64,000 nt of DNA from Prosthecodimorpha staleyi. Lineage in GTDB: Bacteria > Pseudomonadota > Alphaproteobacteria > Rhizobiales > Ancalomicrobiaceae. Shown here in pieces: positions 36,956 through 46,070 of the stretch. Where the stretch lies: assembly GCF_018729455.1 (NCBI RefSeq), contig NZ_JAHHZF010000004.1:340781-404780 (forward strand), given 5' to 3'. The translations under genes were made by a program, and so were the position numbers. A model generated the notes under the pieces. The model did no database searches, had not been told where the DNA came from, and was given only the letters and a program-made list of their open reading frames with translations. The first letter of the stretch is position 1. The number at the start of each line of letters is the position of its first letter.

Positions 36956-38407
36956 ATGCCCTCCGAAGCCGTTACGTCCGAAGCCCTTCTGGCCGAACTG
37001 AAGTCGATCGTCGGAGAGCGCTACGTGCTGACGGATCCGGTCGACACGGGCGGATTCCTGACCGATCACCGGGCGCGCTACCATGGCAGCGCGCTCGCCG
37101 TGGTGCGGCCGGGCTCGACCGCGGAGGTCGCGCAACTGGCCAGGACCTGCGCGGCTGCCGGCACGGCGATCGTGCCCCAGGGCGGCAATACCGGGTTGTG
37201 CGGCGGCGCGACGCCTCTGGAACCGCGCCCGACCATCGTCGTCCGGCTCGACCGGATGAACCGCATCCGGGCGATCTCGCCGGCAGAGGAGACCATCACG
37301 GTCGAGGCCGGCTGCATCCTGCAGGCCATTCAGGGCCAGGCGGCGGCGCATGGGCTTCTGTTCCCGCTCAGCCTCGGCGCGGAGGGCAGTTGCCAGATCG
37401 GCGGCAACATTTCGACCAATGCCGGCGGCATCGCGGTCCTGCGCTACGGCAACATGCGCCAGCTGGTGCTCGGCCTCGAAGTCGTGCTGGCCGACGGCAC
37501 CGTCCTCGACGGCCTGCGCCGGCTGCGCAAGGACAATGCCGGCTACGATCTGAAGCAGCTGTTCATCGGCGCGGAAGGCACGCTCGGCATCGTCACGGCC
37601 GCGGTCCTGAAGCTCTTCCCGGCGATCCGTACCCGCTCCATCGCGCTGATGCAGGTCGCCTCGGTCGAGGACGCGCTGGCTCTGTTCGCCCGGGCCCGCG
37701 CGGTGTTCGGCGAACGCATCTCGAGCTTCGAGATCATCGGCTCGTCCTACATGGACTTCGTGCTGCGCTACGTCGCCGGCACGGTCATGCCCTTCGCCGC
37801 CAAGGCGCCCTGGTACCTGCTGCTGGAAGCCGGGGATTCGCAGCCGGACGCACCGCTCGCCGCCGCCATGGAGGGCTTCCTGGCGGAGGCCTTCGAGGCC
37901 GGCCTCGTCTCCGATGCGATCATCGCCGCCAGCCTCGCCCAGGAGGAGGCCATCTGGAAGCTGCGCCACGGTGTCACCGGCGAATTCAAGCTGGCCGGCA
38001 AGACCATGTCGCACGACACGTCCGTGCCGGTCGCCGAGCAGCCGGACTTCGTCAAGCGCGTCGAGGCCGGGATTCTCGCCGCCTATCCGGATGCCAACGT
38101 GATGATGGTCGGCCATATCGGCGACGGCAACATCCACGTCGTGGTCCTGTTCCCGCACGAGCGCTTCGCCACCGCGGACGATTTCGAGGCCGCCTCCGAC
38201 GCCATCGACATGATCATCGATGATGTCGCCATGGAGCTCGGCGGCTCGATCACGGCCGAGCACGGCGTCGGGCGGACCTATCGCAAGCGCCTGGCGCGCA
38301 CCAAGAATCCGGACGAACTGGCCCTGATGCGCCAGATCAAGGCCCTTCTCGACCCGGACAACCGGATGAATCCCGGCAAGCTGTTCCTGCCGGCGACCGA
38401 AGCCTGA
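36956..38407 (+). CDS. FAD-binding oxidase, GlcD/D-2-hydroxyacid dehydrogenase type
   Basis: FAD enzyme of 483 residues in the VAO/PCMH family with FAD-oxidase C-terminal domain. The FAD domain (about residues 45-225) shows VVRPGSTAEVAQLARTCAAAGTAIVPQGGNTGLCGGATP and GNISTNAGGIAVLRYGN. The C-terminal catalytic part has GHIGDGNIHVVV with its metal-binding His residues, and ITAEHGVGRTYRKRL. Relatives oxidise D-lactate, D-2-hydroxyglutarate or glycolate. No strong ribosome site before ATG 36956. The first of three oxidase genes placed after the transporter. Confidence 0.87.
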   Translation: MPSEAVTSEALLAELKSIVGERYVLTDPVDTGGFLTDHRARYHGSALAVVRPGSTAEVAQLARTCAAAGTAIVPQGGNTGLCGGATPLEPRPTIVVRLDRMNRIRAISPAEETITVEAGCILQAIQGQAAAHGLLFPLSLGAEGSCQIGGNISTNAGGIAVLRYGNMRQLVLGLEVVLADGTVLDGLRRLRKDNAGYDLKQLFIGAEGTLGIVTAAVLKLFPAIRTRSIALMQVASVEDALALFARARAVFGERISSFEIIGSSYMDFVLRYVAGTVMPFAAKAPWYLLLEAGDSQPDAPLAAAMEGFLAEAFEAGLVSDAIIAASLAQEEAIWKLRHGVTGEFKLAGKTMSHDTSVPVAEQPDFVKRVEAGILAAYPDANVMMVGHIGDGNIHVVVLFPHERFATADDFEAASDAIDMIIDDVAMELGGSITAEHGVGRTYRKRLARTKNPDELALMRQIKALLDPDNRMNPGKLFLPATEA

Positions 38408-38411
38408 CGCC

Positions 38412-39584
38412 ATGCCGACCGGCGCCCTGAACATCGACGATCTGCGCGCCCTGGCTCGGCGGCGCCTCCCGCGCGGCATCTTCGACTATGTCGACCGCGG
38501 CGCCGAGGACGAAGTCGGCATCGCCCGTCTGCGCCGCGCCTTCGACGATCTCGTCTTTCATCCCCGCATCCTGGTCGATGTCGGCAACCGCGATCTCTCC
38601 ACCACGCTGTTCGGTCGGCAGCAGGCCTTGCCGCTGGTGATCGCCCCGACCGCGGCCGCCGGCCTGGTGCATTTCCGAGGCGAGATCGAACTGGCCCGTG
38701 CGGCCGCCGCCGCGGGCATACCCTTCACCATCGCCACCGGCTCGATCACCGAGATGGAGCGGATCCGCGCCGCCAGTTCCGGCGAACTGTGGTTCCAGCT
38801 CTATATGTGGCACGAGCGGCCGTTGTCCTTTCATCTCGTCGATCGGGCCCGGGCGGCCGGGATCGAAACGCTGGTGCTGACCGTCGATACGCCGGCCCTG
38901 CCGATCCGCGAATACAATACGCGCAATGGCTACGAGGTGCCGATCCGGGCCACCCTGCGCGGCGGCATCGACATGCTGCTGCATCCCAGATGGGTGTTCG
39001 GCATGCTCTTGCGCACCATCCTGACCGAGGGTGTGCCGACATACCGCCACTATCCGGAGGGTTTCCGCTCGAAGATCACCCGCAAGGCGACCTGGGAGCA
39101 GGTCCGCCTCGCCGATACGCTCGGTTGGGACGACCTCCGGGACCTGCGCCGCCGCTGGCCGGGCCGGTTGATCCTGAAGGGCATTCTGCGGCCGGACGAT
39201 GCCGTTCGGGCCGTGGCGGCCGGGGTCGACGGCATCGTCGTCTCCAGCCATGGCGCCCGCAATCTCGATGCGGCGGTGCCGCCGATGCAGGTCCTGCCGG
39301 GGATCGCCGAGGCCGTCGCCGGCCGGGCGACGCTGCTCGCCGACAGCGGGGTGCGTCGCGGCGCCGATGTCCTCAAGCTGATGGCACTCGGGGCCGACGC
39401 GGTCATGATCGGCCGCGCGCCCCTTTACGGCCTCTCGGCGGCCGGCATGGCCGGCGCGCATCAGGCGCTCGACATCCTCCGCCGCGAAATGGACGCCACC
39501 CTCGGTCTCATCGGTTGCCGAAGCCCGGCCGATCTCGACGCCAGCCTTGTGACCCGCGCCGCCCACACGGCCGCCGGCTCCTGA
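38412..39584 (+). CDS. FMN-dependent alpha-hydroxy acid oxidase/dehydrogenase (LldD family)
   Basis: TIM-barrel FMN enzyme of 390 residues that oxidises an L-2-hydroxy acid to the 2-oxo acid. Visible: FDYVDRGAEDEVG near the N-terminus, FQLYMW, LILKGILRP (Lys at FMN), the catalytic His and Arg in VSSHGARNLDAAVP, and LADSGVRRGADVLKLMALGADAVMIGRAPLYG at the FMN phosphate. Four bases separate it from the D-hydroxyacid oxidase gene, so D- and L-specific oxidases for a hydroxy acid may act in parallel. Confidence 0.88.
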   Translation: MPTGALNIDDLRALARRRLPRGIFDYVDRGAEDEVGIARLRRAFDDLVFHPRILVDVGNRDLSTTLFGRQQALPLVIAPTAAAGLVHFRGEIELARAAAAAGIPFTIATGSITEMERIRAASSGELWFQLYMWHERPLSFHLVDRARAAGIETLVLTVDTPALPIREYNTRNGYEVPIRATLRGGIDMLLHPRWVFGMLLRTILTEGVPTYRHYPEGFRSKITRKATWEQVRLADTLGWDDLRDLRRRWPGRLILKGILRPDDAVRAVAAGVDGIVVSSHGARNLDAAVPPMQVLPGIAEAVAGRATLLADSGVRRGADVLKLMALGADAVMIGRAPLYGLSAAGMAGAHQALDILRREMDATLGLIGCRSPADLDASLVTRAAHTAAGS

Positions 39585-39598
39585 ACAAGACCAAGACC

Positions 39599-40870
39599 AT
39601 GCTGCAGCCCCTGCCCCCGAATATCTACCAGCTCGACGCGCCGCCCGCCCCGGCCGCGCCGCCGCTCGACGGGTCCTGCCGCGCTTCGGTGGCGGTGATC
39701 GGCGGCGGGATCGTCGGACTTGCGACGGCCCTGCATCTGGCGGAAGCCGGGACCGACGTGGTCGTCCTGGAGGCACAGGAACCAGGCTGGGGAGCGTCGG
39801 GGAACAATGGCGGGCAGGTCAATCCGGGCCTGAAGTTCGATCCCGACGCGGTCGAGGCGGTCTGGGGAGCCGAGCGTGGCCGGCGCATGGTCGAATTCGC
39901 CTGGGACAGCCCGAACCGGACCTTCGCGCTGATCGAGCGCCTCGGCATCGACTGCGAGGCGCATCGCGGCGGGACATTGCGGGTCGCGCGCGGCGCCAAG
40001 GCACGAGTGGGCGTCGAGACGACGGCGCGCCAGTGCATGTCCCGGTCGATGCCGGTCGACTATCTGGACGCCGCCGCAACCGCCCTGCGGACCGGAACAC
40101 CGGCCTATCACGGTGCCATGCTCGATCGCCGCGGCGGCAATCTCAATCCGCTCGCCTATTCCCGCGGTCTCGCCAGGGCGGCGATCGCCGCGGGGGCCCG
40201 GATCCATGGTGCCACTCCGGCGACGGCCGTCCGGCGCAAGGCCGGCGGGTGGGACATCGCCACGCCGCGCGGGACCGTGACGGCCGAAAAGATCCTTATC
40301 GCCACCAACGGCTTCACCGACGACCTCTGGCCGGGCCTGCGGCAGACGATCGTGCCGGTCTACAGCGCCATCGCGGCGACGGAACCGCTCGGGGAGCGGG
40401 CCCGAGAGATCATGGCCGACCGACCGAGCGTCTATGAGAGCGGCCGGATCACCGTCTATTACCGGCTCGACGCCCGGGGACGGCTTCTGATGGGCGGCCG
40501 CGGCCCGATGACGCCGATCGCCTCGGCCGACGCCATCGGCTATCTGACCGACGCGGCTGCGAAGCTGTGGCCGGAACTCGGACGCTTGCGCTGGACACAC
40601 GGCTGGAACAGCCGCCTTGCGGTGACCAAGGACCACTGGCCCCATGTCCACGAACCGGCCGAGGGCCTGCTGGCCTATCTCGGCTGCAACGGTCGCGGGG
40701 TCGCGCTCGGCACGGCCCTCGCCGAACAGCTCGCCGCCCGCCTGCGCCTCGGATCCGAAATCGACCTTCCGATCGTCCCGCCGAAACCGATCGCCTTTCA
40801 CGGCTTCTGGCCGCTCGGCGTCGTCGCCGCGGTCTGGCACGGCCGCATCATGGACCGTCTGGGCTTGTGA
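39599..40870 (+). CDS. FAD-dependent amine/amino acid oxidoreductase (DAO family, PuuB-like)
   Basis: DAO-fold flavoprotein of 423 residues. The first 25 residues contain LPPNIYQLDA and precede the FAD motif VAVIGGGIVGLATALHLAE. GWGASGNNGGQVNPGLK is the loop typical of the PuuB/OrdL group (gamma-glutamylputrescine oxidase and relatives). The C-terminus reads GLLAYLGCNGRGVALGTALAEQLA. Start ATG 39599. Last gene on this strand before the converging LysR gene. PuuB-likeness fits the PuuC-like and PuuR-like neighbours; the amine substrate is not determined. Confidence 0.87.
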   Translation: MLQPLPPNIYQLDAPPAPAAPPLDGSCRASVAVIGGGIVGLATALHLAEAGTDVVVLEAQEPGWGASGNNGGQVNPGLKFDPDAVEAVWGAERGRRMVEFAWDSPNRTFALIERLGIDCEAHRGGTLRVARGAKARVGVETTARQCMSRSMPVDYLDAAATALRTGTPAYHGAMLDRRGGNLNPLAYSRGLARAAIAAGARIHGATPATAVRRKAGGWDIATPRGTVTAEKILIATNGFTDDLWPGLRQTIVPVYSAIAATEPLGERAREIMADRPSVYESGRITVYYRLDARGRLLMGGRGPMTPIASADAIGYLTDAAAKLWPELGRLRWTHGWNSRLAVTKDHWPHVHEPAEGLLAYLGCNGRGVALGTALAEQLAARLRLGSEIDLPIVPPKPIAFHGFWPLGVVAAVWHGRIMDRLGL

Positions 40871-40936
40871 CGCCGGGGACGGCCGCCCGAGCCGTCGAGC
40901 GACCGGCCCGGCGATCGATTTCGGCGACCGCGCCCA

Positions 40937-41836
40937 TCACGAAACGGTTCCGGCTTCCCGCACCATCCAGTCCGCCAAGGCTGCGGCCGGCGCCGAAAGG
41001 CTCGCCGCGGGCACCATCCAGTAGCCGCTCTGCGGACGGACGATGGGCGGTCCGACCGCCACCAGCGTGCCGGCCGCCAGCGCATCGCCGATCAGGCAGG
41101 TCCAGCCGAGCGCGATGCCCTGATCGGCCATCGCGGCCTGCACGACCAGCCCGTAGGTGCTGAGGCTGAGATCGGCGGGGCCGGGGCGGCGTTCGATCGC
41201 CATGGCGGCAAGCCAATCGCGCCAGATGAACCAACGCGGTCGCGGCGTGCTGTCGAGATGCAGGAACGGCAACCCGGCGATCCCGTCCCCGGCGGGGGAC
41301 AGCCCATGCCGCGCCGCAAATGCGGGGCTGCAGACCGGCACCACCTCTTCCTCGAAGAGCTGGACCGCGGTGGGTCCGAAATCGGCGCGCGCGCCGAACA
41401 GGATCGACAGGTCGACCGCATCGGCCTGGCCGGGATCGAGCGATGCCGACGCAACGATATGCACGTCCGCTTCAGGCCAAGCCTTCCTGAAGGCGGCGAC
41501 ACGCGGCATCAGCCAGAGCGACGCGAAACCGTAGTCGGTGAACAGTCGGACCACCGACTGGCTCTGCAGGTTGCGGATTTCCCGGGCTGCACCCTGCAAC
41601 TGGGCGATCGCGACGCCGACGGCCCGGTACATGGCCGCGCCGGCGGGCGTCAGGCTGCTGCCCCGGTGCTGGCGGACGATCAGCGCCGTTCCGACCTGCG
41701 CCTCGAGCGCGCGCACGACATAGCTGACCGCCGGCTGGCTCAGCCCGAGTTCGCCGGCGGCCGCGGTGAGGCTGCCGAGCCGGCCGACCGCCTCGAAGAC
41801 GCGCATCCAGCCCAGATCCAGCGGACAGTCAGCCAT
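40937..41836 (-). CDS. LysR family regulator, likely choline sulfate utilisation regulator
   Basis: LysR-type regulator of 299 residues, GcvA-like. The N-terminal helix-turn-helix is at residues 5-65 (LGWMRVFEAVGRLGSLTAAAGELGLSQPAVSYVVRALEAQVG), followed by a substrate-binding domain with the GcvA-like stretches RLFTDYGFASLWLMPRVAAFRKAWP and GIALGWTCLIGDALAAGTLVAV. It is divergent from the choline-binding protein and choline sulfatase genes, matching the recognised LysR/betC arrangement. It probably activates them in response to choline sulfate or choline. Confidence 0.85.
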   Translation of the reverse strand: MADCPLDLGWMRVFEAVGRLGSLTAAAGELGLSQPAVSYVVRALEAQVGTALIVRQHRGSSLTPAGAAMYRAVGVAIAQLQGAAREIRNLQSQSVVRLFTDYGFASLWLMPRVAAFRKAWPEADVHIVASASLDPGQADAVDLSILFGARADFGPTAVQLFEEEVVPVCSPAFAARHGLSPAGDGIAGLPFLHLDSTPRPRWFIWRDWLAAMAIERRPGPADLSLSTYGLVVQAAMADQGIALGWTCLIGDALAAGTLVAVGPPIVRPQSGYWMVPAASLSAPAAALADWMVREAGTVS

Positions 41837-41845
41837 AAAGCCACT

Positions 41846-41894
41846 CTATGCCAATCATTCAAATTCGGCCTCTGCACAGCATAGGCTATTTGGC
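41846..41894. promoter_or_regulatory. long inverted repeats in the LysR/choline-binding-protein promoter
   Basis: CTATGC (41846-41851) and GCATAG (41879-41884), plus the nested GCCAA (41850-41854) and TTGGC (41890-41894), form spaced inverted repeats in an AT-rich region immediately upstream of the LysR start. LysR regulators bind extended, dyad-containing sites of about this size in divergent promoters. Candidate only. Confidence 0.4.
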
Positions 41895-41991
41895 TGTTTG
41901 ATGTCTCTCCGAGCAAGACGCCGCCCAGAGCGAACGGGCCGATCGTCCTGCCGCACGATCCCGCAGCACGAGCGACACCCGAGGTGATCCG

Positions 41992-42927
41992 ATGAAGCGC
42001 TTCCTCCTCGCCGCGGCCGTTTCGGTTCTGGCCGGCCTGCCCGCGACCGCGGCCGACGACCCGGCCTGCAAGCCCGTCCGCATGTCGGATCCGGGCTGGA
42101 CCGACATCACCTCGACCAACGCCATCGCGTCGACGCTTCTCAAGGCGCTCGGCTATGAGCCCGACGTGAAGACGCTCTCCGTGCCGATCGGCTATCAGGC
42201 CATGAAGAACGGCGAACTCGACGTGTTTCTCGGCAACTGGATGCCGGCGCAACAGCGCTTCATCGATGATCTCACGGCCGCCAAGGCCGTCGAGGTGGTG
42301 GGGACCAACCTTGCCGGTGCCAAGTTCACGCTCGCGGTGCCGAACTACGTCGCCGAGGCCGGAGTCAAGGACTTCAAGGACCTGGCCGCGCATGCCGAAA
42401 AGTTCGGCAGCGAGATCTACGGCATCGAGTCCGGCGCGCCCGCCAATCAGAACATTCAGAAGATGATCAATGCCGGCAGTTTCGGTCTCACCGGCTGGAA
42501 GCTGGTGGAATCCGGCGAGCAGGCGATGCTGTCGCAGGTGAAGCGTTCGGAAGGCCGCAAGAAGTGGGTCGTGTTCCTGGCCTGGGCGCCGCATCCCATG
42601 AACGACGCCTTCAAGCTGACCTATCTGAGCGGCGGCGACGAGTATTTCGGCCCGAACTACGGCGGCGCCGAAGTGCGCACCCTGGCCCGCACCGGCTGGA
42701 CCGCCAAGTGCCCGAATGCCGCTGCCTTCTTCAAGAACCTGAAGTTCGATCTGGCCACCGAGAACGCCATGATGGGAAAGATCCTGGATCAGGGGCAGGA
42801 GGCCGGACAGGCGGCGCGCGCCTGGATCAAGGAGCATCCGGACGCGCTCGGCCCCTGGCTCGCCGGCGTCACCACGCTTGACGGCCGCCCCGGTCTGCCG
42901 GCCGTCAAGGCGGCTCTCGGATTGTGA
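41992..42927 (+). CDS. choX: choline ABC transporter substrate-binding protein
   Basis: Periplasmic binding protein of the ProX/OpuAC family, 311 residues. A signal peptide (MKRFLLAAAVSVLAGLPATAA) is followed by CKPVRMSDPGWTDITSTNAIASTLL, then VPIGYQAMKNGELDVFLGNWMPAQ, closely resembling Sinorhizobium ChoX. The Trp and Tyr residues needed for a quaternary-ammonium cage are present in GWTD, NWMP and FGPNYGG. It is directly upstream of choline sulfatase and divergent from the LysR gene. No choline permease or ATPase gene is present in the window, so the membrane partners must lie elsewhere. Confidence 0.88.
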   Translation: MKRFLLAAAVSVLAGLPATAADDPACKPVRMSDPGWTDITSTNAIASTLLKALGYEPDVKTLSVPIGYQAMKNGELDVFLGNWMPAQQRFIDDLTAAKAVEVVGTNLAGAKFTLAVPNYVAEAGVKDFKDLAAHAEKFGSEIYGIESGAPANQNIQKMINAGSFGLTGWKLVESGEQAMLSQVKRSEGRKKWVVFLAWAPHPMNDAFKLTYLSGGDEYFGPNYGGAEVRTLARTGWTAKCPNAAAFFKNLKFDLATENAMMGKILDQGQEAGQAARAWIKEHPDALGPWLAGVTTLDGRPGLPAVKAALGL

Positions 42928-42988
42928 ACGCCGCGCCGCCGCCGGCTGCCGGACCGGCGGCGGCGCGACCCCGGTCAGGACGAACCCG

Positions 42989-44515
42989 ATGTCTGCCGCC
43001 AAGCCCCGCCCGAATCTCCTTGTCATCATGGTCGACCAGCTCAACGGAACCTTGTTTCCGGATGGGCCGGCCGACTTCCTGCATGCCCCGCATCTGAAGG
43101 CCCTCGCGGCCCGGTCGACCCGGTTCGCCCATGCCTATACGGCGAGCCCGCTTTGCGCGCCGGCACGCGCCGCCTTCATGTCGGGTCAGTTGCCGAGCCG
43201 TACCGGCGTCTACGACAATGCAGCCGAATTCGCTTCCGACGTGCCGACCTTCGCCCATCACCTGCGGCGGGCGGGGTATCACACAGTACTGTCCGGCAAG
43301 ATGCATTTCGTCGGGCCCGACCAACTGCACGGCTTCGAGGAGCGGCTGACGACCGACATCTACCCCGCCGACTTCGGCTGGACGCCCGACTATCGCCGAC
43401 CGGGCGAGCGGATCGACTGGTGGTACCACAATCTCGGCTCGGTCACCGGCGCCGGCGTGGCCGAGATCACCAACCAGCTCGAATATGACGACGAGGTCGC
43501 CTACCATGCCGGGCGCAAGCTCTACGACCTGTCGCGCCGGCAGGACGGCCGGCCTTGGTGCCTGACCGTCAGCTTCACGCATCCGCACGACCCCTACGTG
43601 GCACGGCGCCGTTTCTGGGATCTCTATGCCGATTGCCCGGCGCTCGATCCCGTCGTCGCGCCGATCCCCTTCGAAGACCAGGATGCGCATTCCCAGCGGT
43701 TGATGCTGGCGAGCGACCATGCCGCCAGCACCATCACGCCGGAGGATGTGCGGCGCGCGCGGCGCGCCTATTTCGCCAACATCTCCTATGTCGACGAGAA
43801 GATCGGCGAGCTCCTCGACATCCTCGATCGGGGCCGGATGGCCGACAACACGATCGTCCTGTTCGTGTCCGATCACGGCGATATGCTCGGAGAGCGCGGT
43901 CTCTGGTTCAAGATGAACTTCTTCGAGGGCTCGGCGCGAGTCCCGCTGATGATCGCAGCGGCCGGGCTCGCTCCCGGCCGGATCGACACGCCGGTCTCGA
44001 CACTCGACGTGGTACCGACCCTTGCTGCCCTGGCCGGGATCGATCTCGACGAACTGCGCCCCTGGACGGATGGCGAGTCTCTGGTCGGGCTCGCCTCCGG
44101 CACGGCCGCGCGCGGGCCGGTGCCGATGGAATATGCCGCGGAGGGCTCGATCGCGCCGCTGGTCGCCCTGCGCGACGGCCCGTGGAAACTCGTGCTGTGC
44201 GCGGCCGATCCGCCGCTTCTGACCAATCTCGCCGAGGATCCCGACGAGACCGTCAATCGCGCTGCCGATCCGGGATGCGCCGGCATCCTGGCCGACCTCG
44301 CCGGCCGCATGGCCGCGCGCTGGGATCTCGACAGGTTCGACGCCCAGGTACGCGCCAGTCAGGCCCGCCGGCACGTCGTCTACGGCGCGCTGCGCAACGG
44401 CGCCTATTTCCCGTGGGACTACCAGCCGCTGCAGCGCGCCTCCGAGCGCTACATGCGCAACCACATGGACCTCAACGTCCTGGAGGAAAAGCAGCGCTTC
44501 CCGCGCGGCGAATGA
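42989..44515 (+). CDS. betC: choline-sulfatase
   Basis: Hydrolyses choline-O-sulfate to choline and sulfate, feeding glycine betaine synthesis or sulfur/carbon use. Type I sulfatase fold of 508 residues: [17 protein letters not shown] at the metal site; the catalytic Cys of [13 protein letters not shown] (the C-x-P-x-R motif), converted to formylglycine; [25 protein letters not shown], typical of BetC; and metal-ligand stretch [29 protein letters not shown]. The C-terminal [22 protein letters not shown] is also BetC-like. Start ATG 42989. The Cys-maturing enzyme is not in the window. Confidence 0.92.
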   Translation: MSAAKPRPNLLVIMVDQLNGTLFPDGPADFLHAPHLKALAARSTRFAHAYTASPLCAPARAAFMSGQLPSRTGVYDNAAEFASDVPTFAHHLRRAGYHTVLSGKMHFVGPDQLHGFEERLTTDIYPADFGWTPDYRRPGERIDWWYHNLGSVTGAGVAEITNQLEYDDEVAYHAGRKLYDLSRRQDGRPWCLTVSFTHPHDPYVARRRFWDLYADCPALDPVVAPIPFEDQDAHSQRLMLASDHAASTITPEDVRRARRAYFANISYVDEKIGELLDILDRGRMADNTIVLFVSDHGDMLGERGLWFKMNFFEGSARVPLMIAAAGLAPGRIDTPVSTLDVVPTLAALAGIDLDELRPWTDGESLVGLASGTAARGPVPMEYAAEGSIAPLVALRDGPWKLVLCAADPPLLTNLAEDPDETVNRAADPGCAGILADLAGRMAARWDLDRFDAQVRASQARRHVVYGALRNGAYFPWDYQPLQRASERYMRNHMDLNVLEEKQRFPRGE

Positions 44516-45735
44516 CCTCGCCCCAATCGCCCCTCGGTCGGCGAAACCGGCACGATGAGCCGGGCGGCGGCGACAGGTCCCGTGTGATCGAGGACCGATC
44601 CGAGCCGCCGGCGGCGCCGAAAGCCTGATCCGGGTGGACCGCAAGGACGGGCGCGACCGGGGTATGAGAAGCGGCGTCGGGCGGCAGATCGGAACGACCC
44701 GGTCTGCCTTGAAACCCCGATCGGCCATCCGGCGACACGCCCCGGCCAAGACCGGTACCGGCGCCGAGTGCCGAGGGTCAGAAGTCCCGGCGGCCAGACG
44801 AAATCGGATCGGCGCAGAGCGAACTTGTCCATGCGGTACCGCAGCGTATCGCGCGAGACCCCGAGGCGGCGCGCCGCGAGCGTCACGTTGCCACCCTGCT
44901 GCCGCAACGCCTCCACGATCAGCGTGCGCTCCGCATCGACCAGCCCGATCGCATCGGCCGGCTGTCGGCCCGCCGGCGCGATCAGCGGCGCCGGCTCGCG
45001 CAGCGCCAGGTCGGCATCCTCGATCTGGTCGCGGGCGCGCATCAGGCTGGCCTGCTCGATGACATTGCGCAATTCGCGGATATTGCCGGGCCAGACGTGG
45101 CGCAAGAGCGCCCGGCGCGCGCCGTCCGACAGACGCAATCCCGCGCGGCCGTAGCGCCGGCCGAACTCGGCCATGAAGGTCTCGGCGATCGGGATGACGT
45201 CGTCGCCACGGGTGCGCAGCGGCGGCACGTCGAGTGTGATCGTGTTCAGCCGATAGAACAGATCCGAGCGGAACTCGCCCTGGCGGACCCGATCCTCAAG
45301 AGCCGCATTCGTGGCGGCGACGAAGCGCACGTTGATCGGTCGGTCTCGGACGCCGCCGACGGGCCGGATGACGCGCTCTTCCAGCGCCTTGAGCAGCTTG
45401 GCCTGCTGCGACGGCGGCAGTTCGCCGACTTCGTCGAGGAACAGGGTGCCGCCGTCGGCCGCCTGAAACAGCCCGATCTTGCGGTCGCCCGCGCCCGTGA
45501 ACGCGCCGCGCTCGTGCCCGAACAGTTCAGATTCGACAAGCTGCTCGGGCAGGGTCGCACAATTGACCTCGATGAAGGGCTGGGTCGCCCGGGAACCGTC
45601 GAAATGTAATGCACGGGCAACCAGTTCCTTGCCGGTGCCGGTCTCGCCCAGGATCAGGACCGGCAGGCCAGGCTGGGTGGCTGCCGTGTCGCCGCTGCGC
45701 TCGGCCTGGATCAGAAACCGGATGCGTTGCTTCAA
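44449..45735 (-). CDS. sigma-54 dependent activator, N-terminally truncated and with an aberrant C-terminal tail
   Basis: The AAA+ and Fis-type domains of a sigma-54 activator. Walker A GETGTGKE (residues 30-37), the sigma-54 contact loop [10 protein letters not shown], Walker [12 protein letters not shown], the arginine-finger region [10 protein letters not shown], and a Fis helix-turn-helix (about 265-305). There is no sensor domain: homology continues upstream of the TTG at 45735 ([14 protein letters not shown]) for about 15 residues without an ATG or GTG start, then becomes unrecognisable. After residue 310 (about 44810) some 120 Arg/Pro-rich residues follow that match nothing and overlap the 3' end of betC antisense. 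PspF-type activators naturally lack sensors but have proper starts. Probably a decaying gene. Confidence 0.65.
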   Translation of the reverse strand: MKQRIRFLIQAERSGDTAATQPGLPVLILGETGTGKELVARALHFDGSRATQPFIEVNCATLPEQLVESELFGHERGAFTGAGDRKIGLFQAADGGTLFLDEVGELPPSQQAKLLKALEERVIRPVGGVRDRPINVRFVAATNAALEDRVRQGEFRSDLFYRLNTITLDVPPLRTRGDDVIPIAETFMAEFGRRYGRAGLRLSDGARRALLRHVWPGNIRELRNVIEQASLMRARDQIEDADLALREPAPLIAPAGRQPADAIGLVDAERTLIVEALRQQGGNVTLAARRLGVSRDTLRYRMDKFALRRSDFVWPPGLLTLGTRRRYRSWPGRVAGWPIGVSRQTGSFRSAARRRFSYPGRARPCGPPGSGFRRRRRLGSVLDHTGPVAAARLIVPVSPTEGRLGRGHSPRGKRCFSSRTLRSMWLRM

Positions 45736-46070
45736 TTGCAGAACCGGTGGTGACTGGCCGACGATCCGGTCGAGCCCGCTGCGGGTCCTCGTGGCACGTT
45801 CAGTGCTGTTGTCCGGCCGGCAATGCGCCGGCCGAATTCCATGGTTGCGGCGTTCCTTGGGCCGCTCCGATCTCGATGCCCTCCCGGCTGGTCGAAAGAC
45901 CGATCCCGAAGAGGTCCGCCAGGTCGTCGAGCAGATACGGCAGCCGCGGCCGCTCGCCCCCCTGCAGGCGGTTGTGGATGCCGACGTCGGCCGAGGCGAA
46001 GGCGCGTGCCGGAGCGGCCCGACCGAGACGGTCGTTGACGCGGTCCTGCGCCGCCGCGGAGGGCGGTCGC
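45736..46070. other. gap between decayed sigma-54 activator and HlyD remnant
   Basis: The first 45 bases on the minus strand continue the sigma-54 activator homology ([14 protein letters not shown]). Beyond that, frames on both strands are open but none gives a recognisable protein; one minus-strand frame reads [27 protein letters not shown], which is protein-like and may be a piece of a lost sensor domain or another gene. Probably degenerate sequence. Confidence 0.4.
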
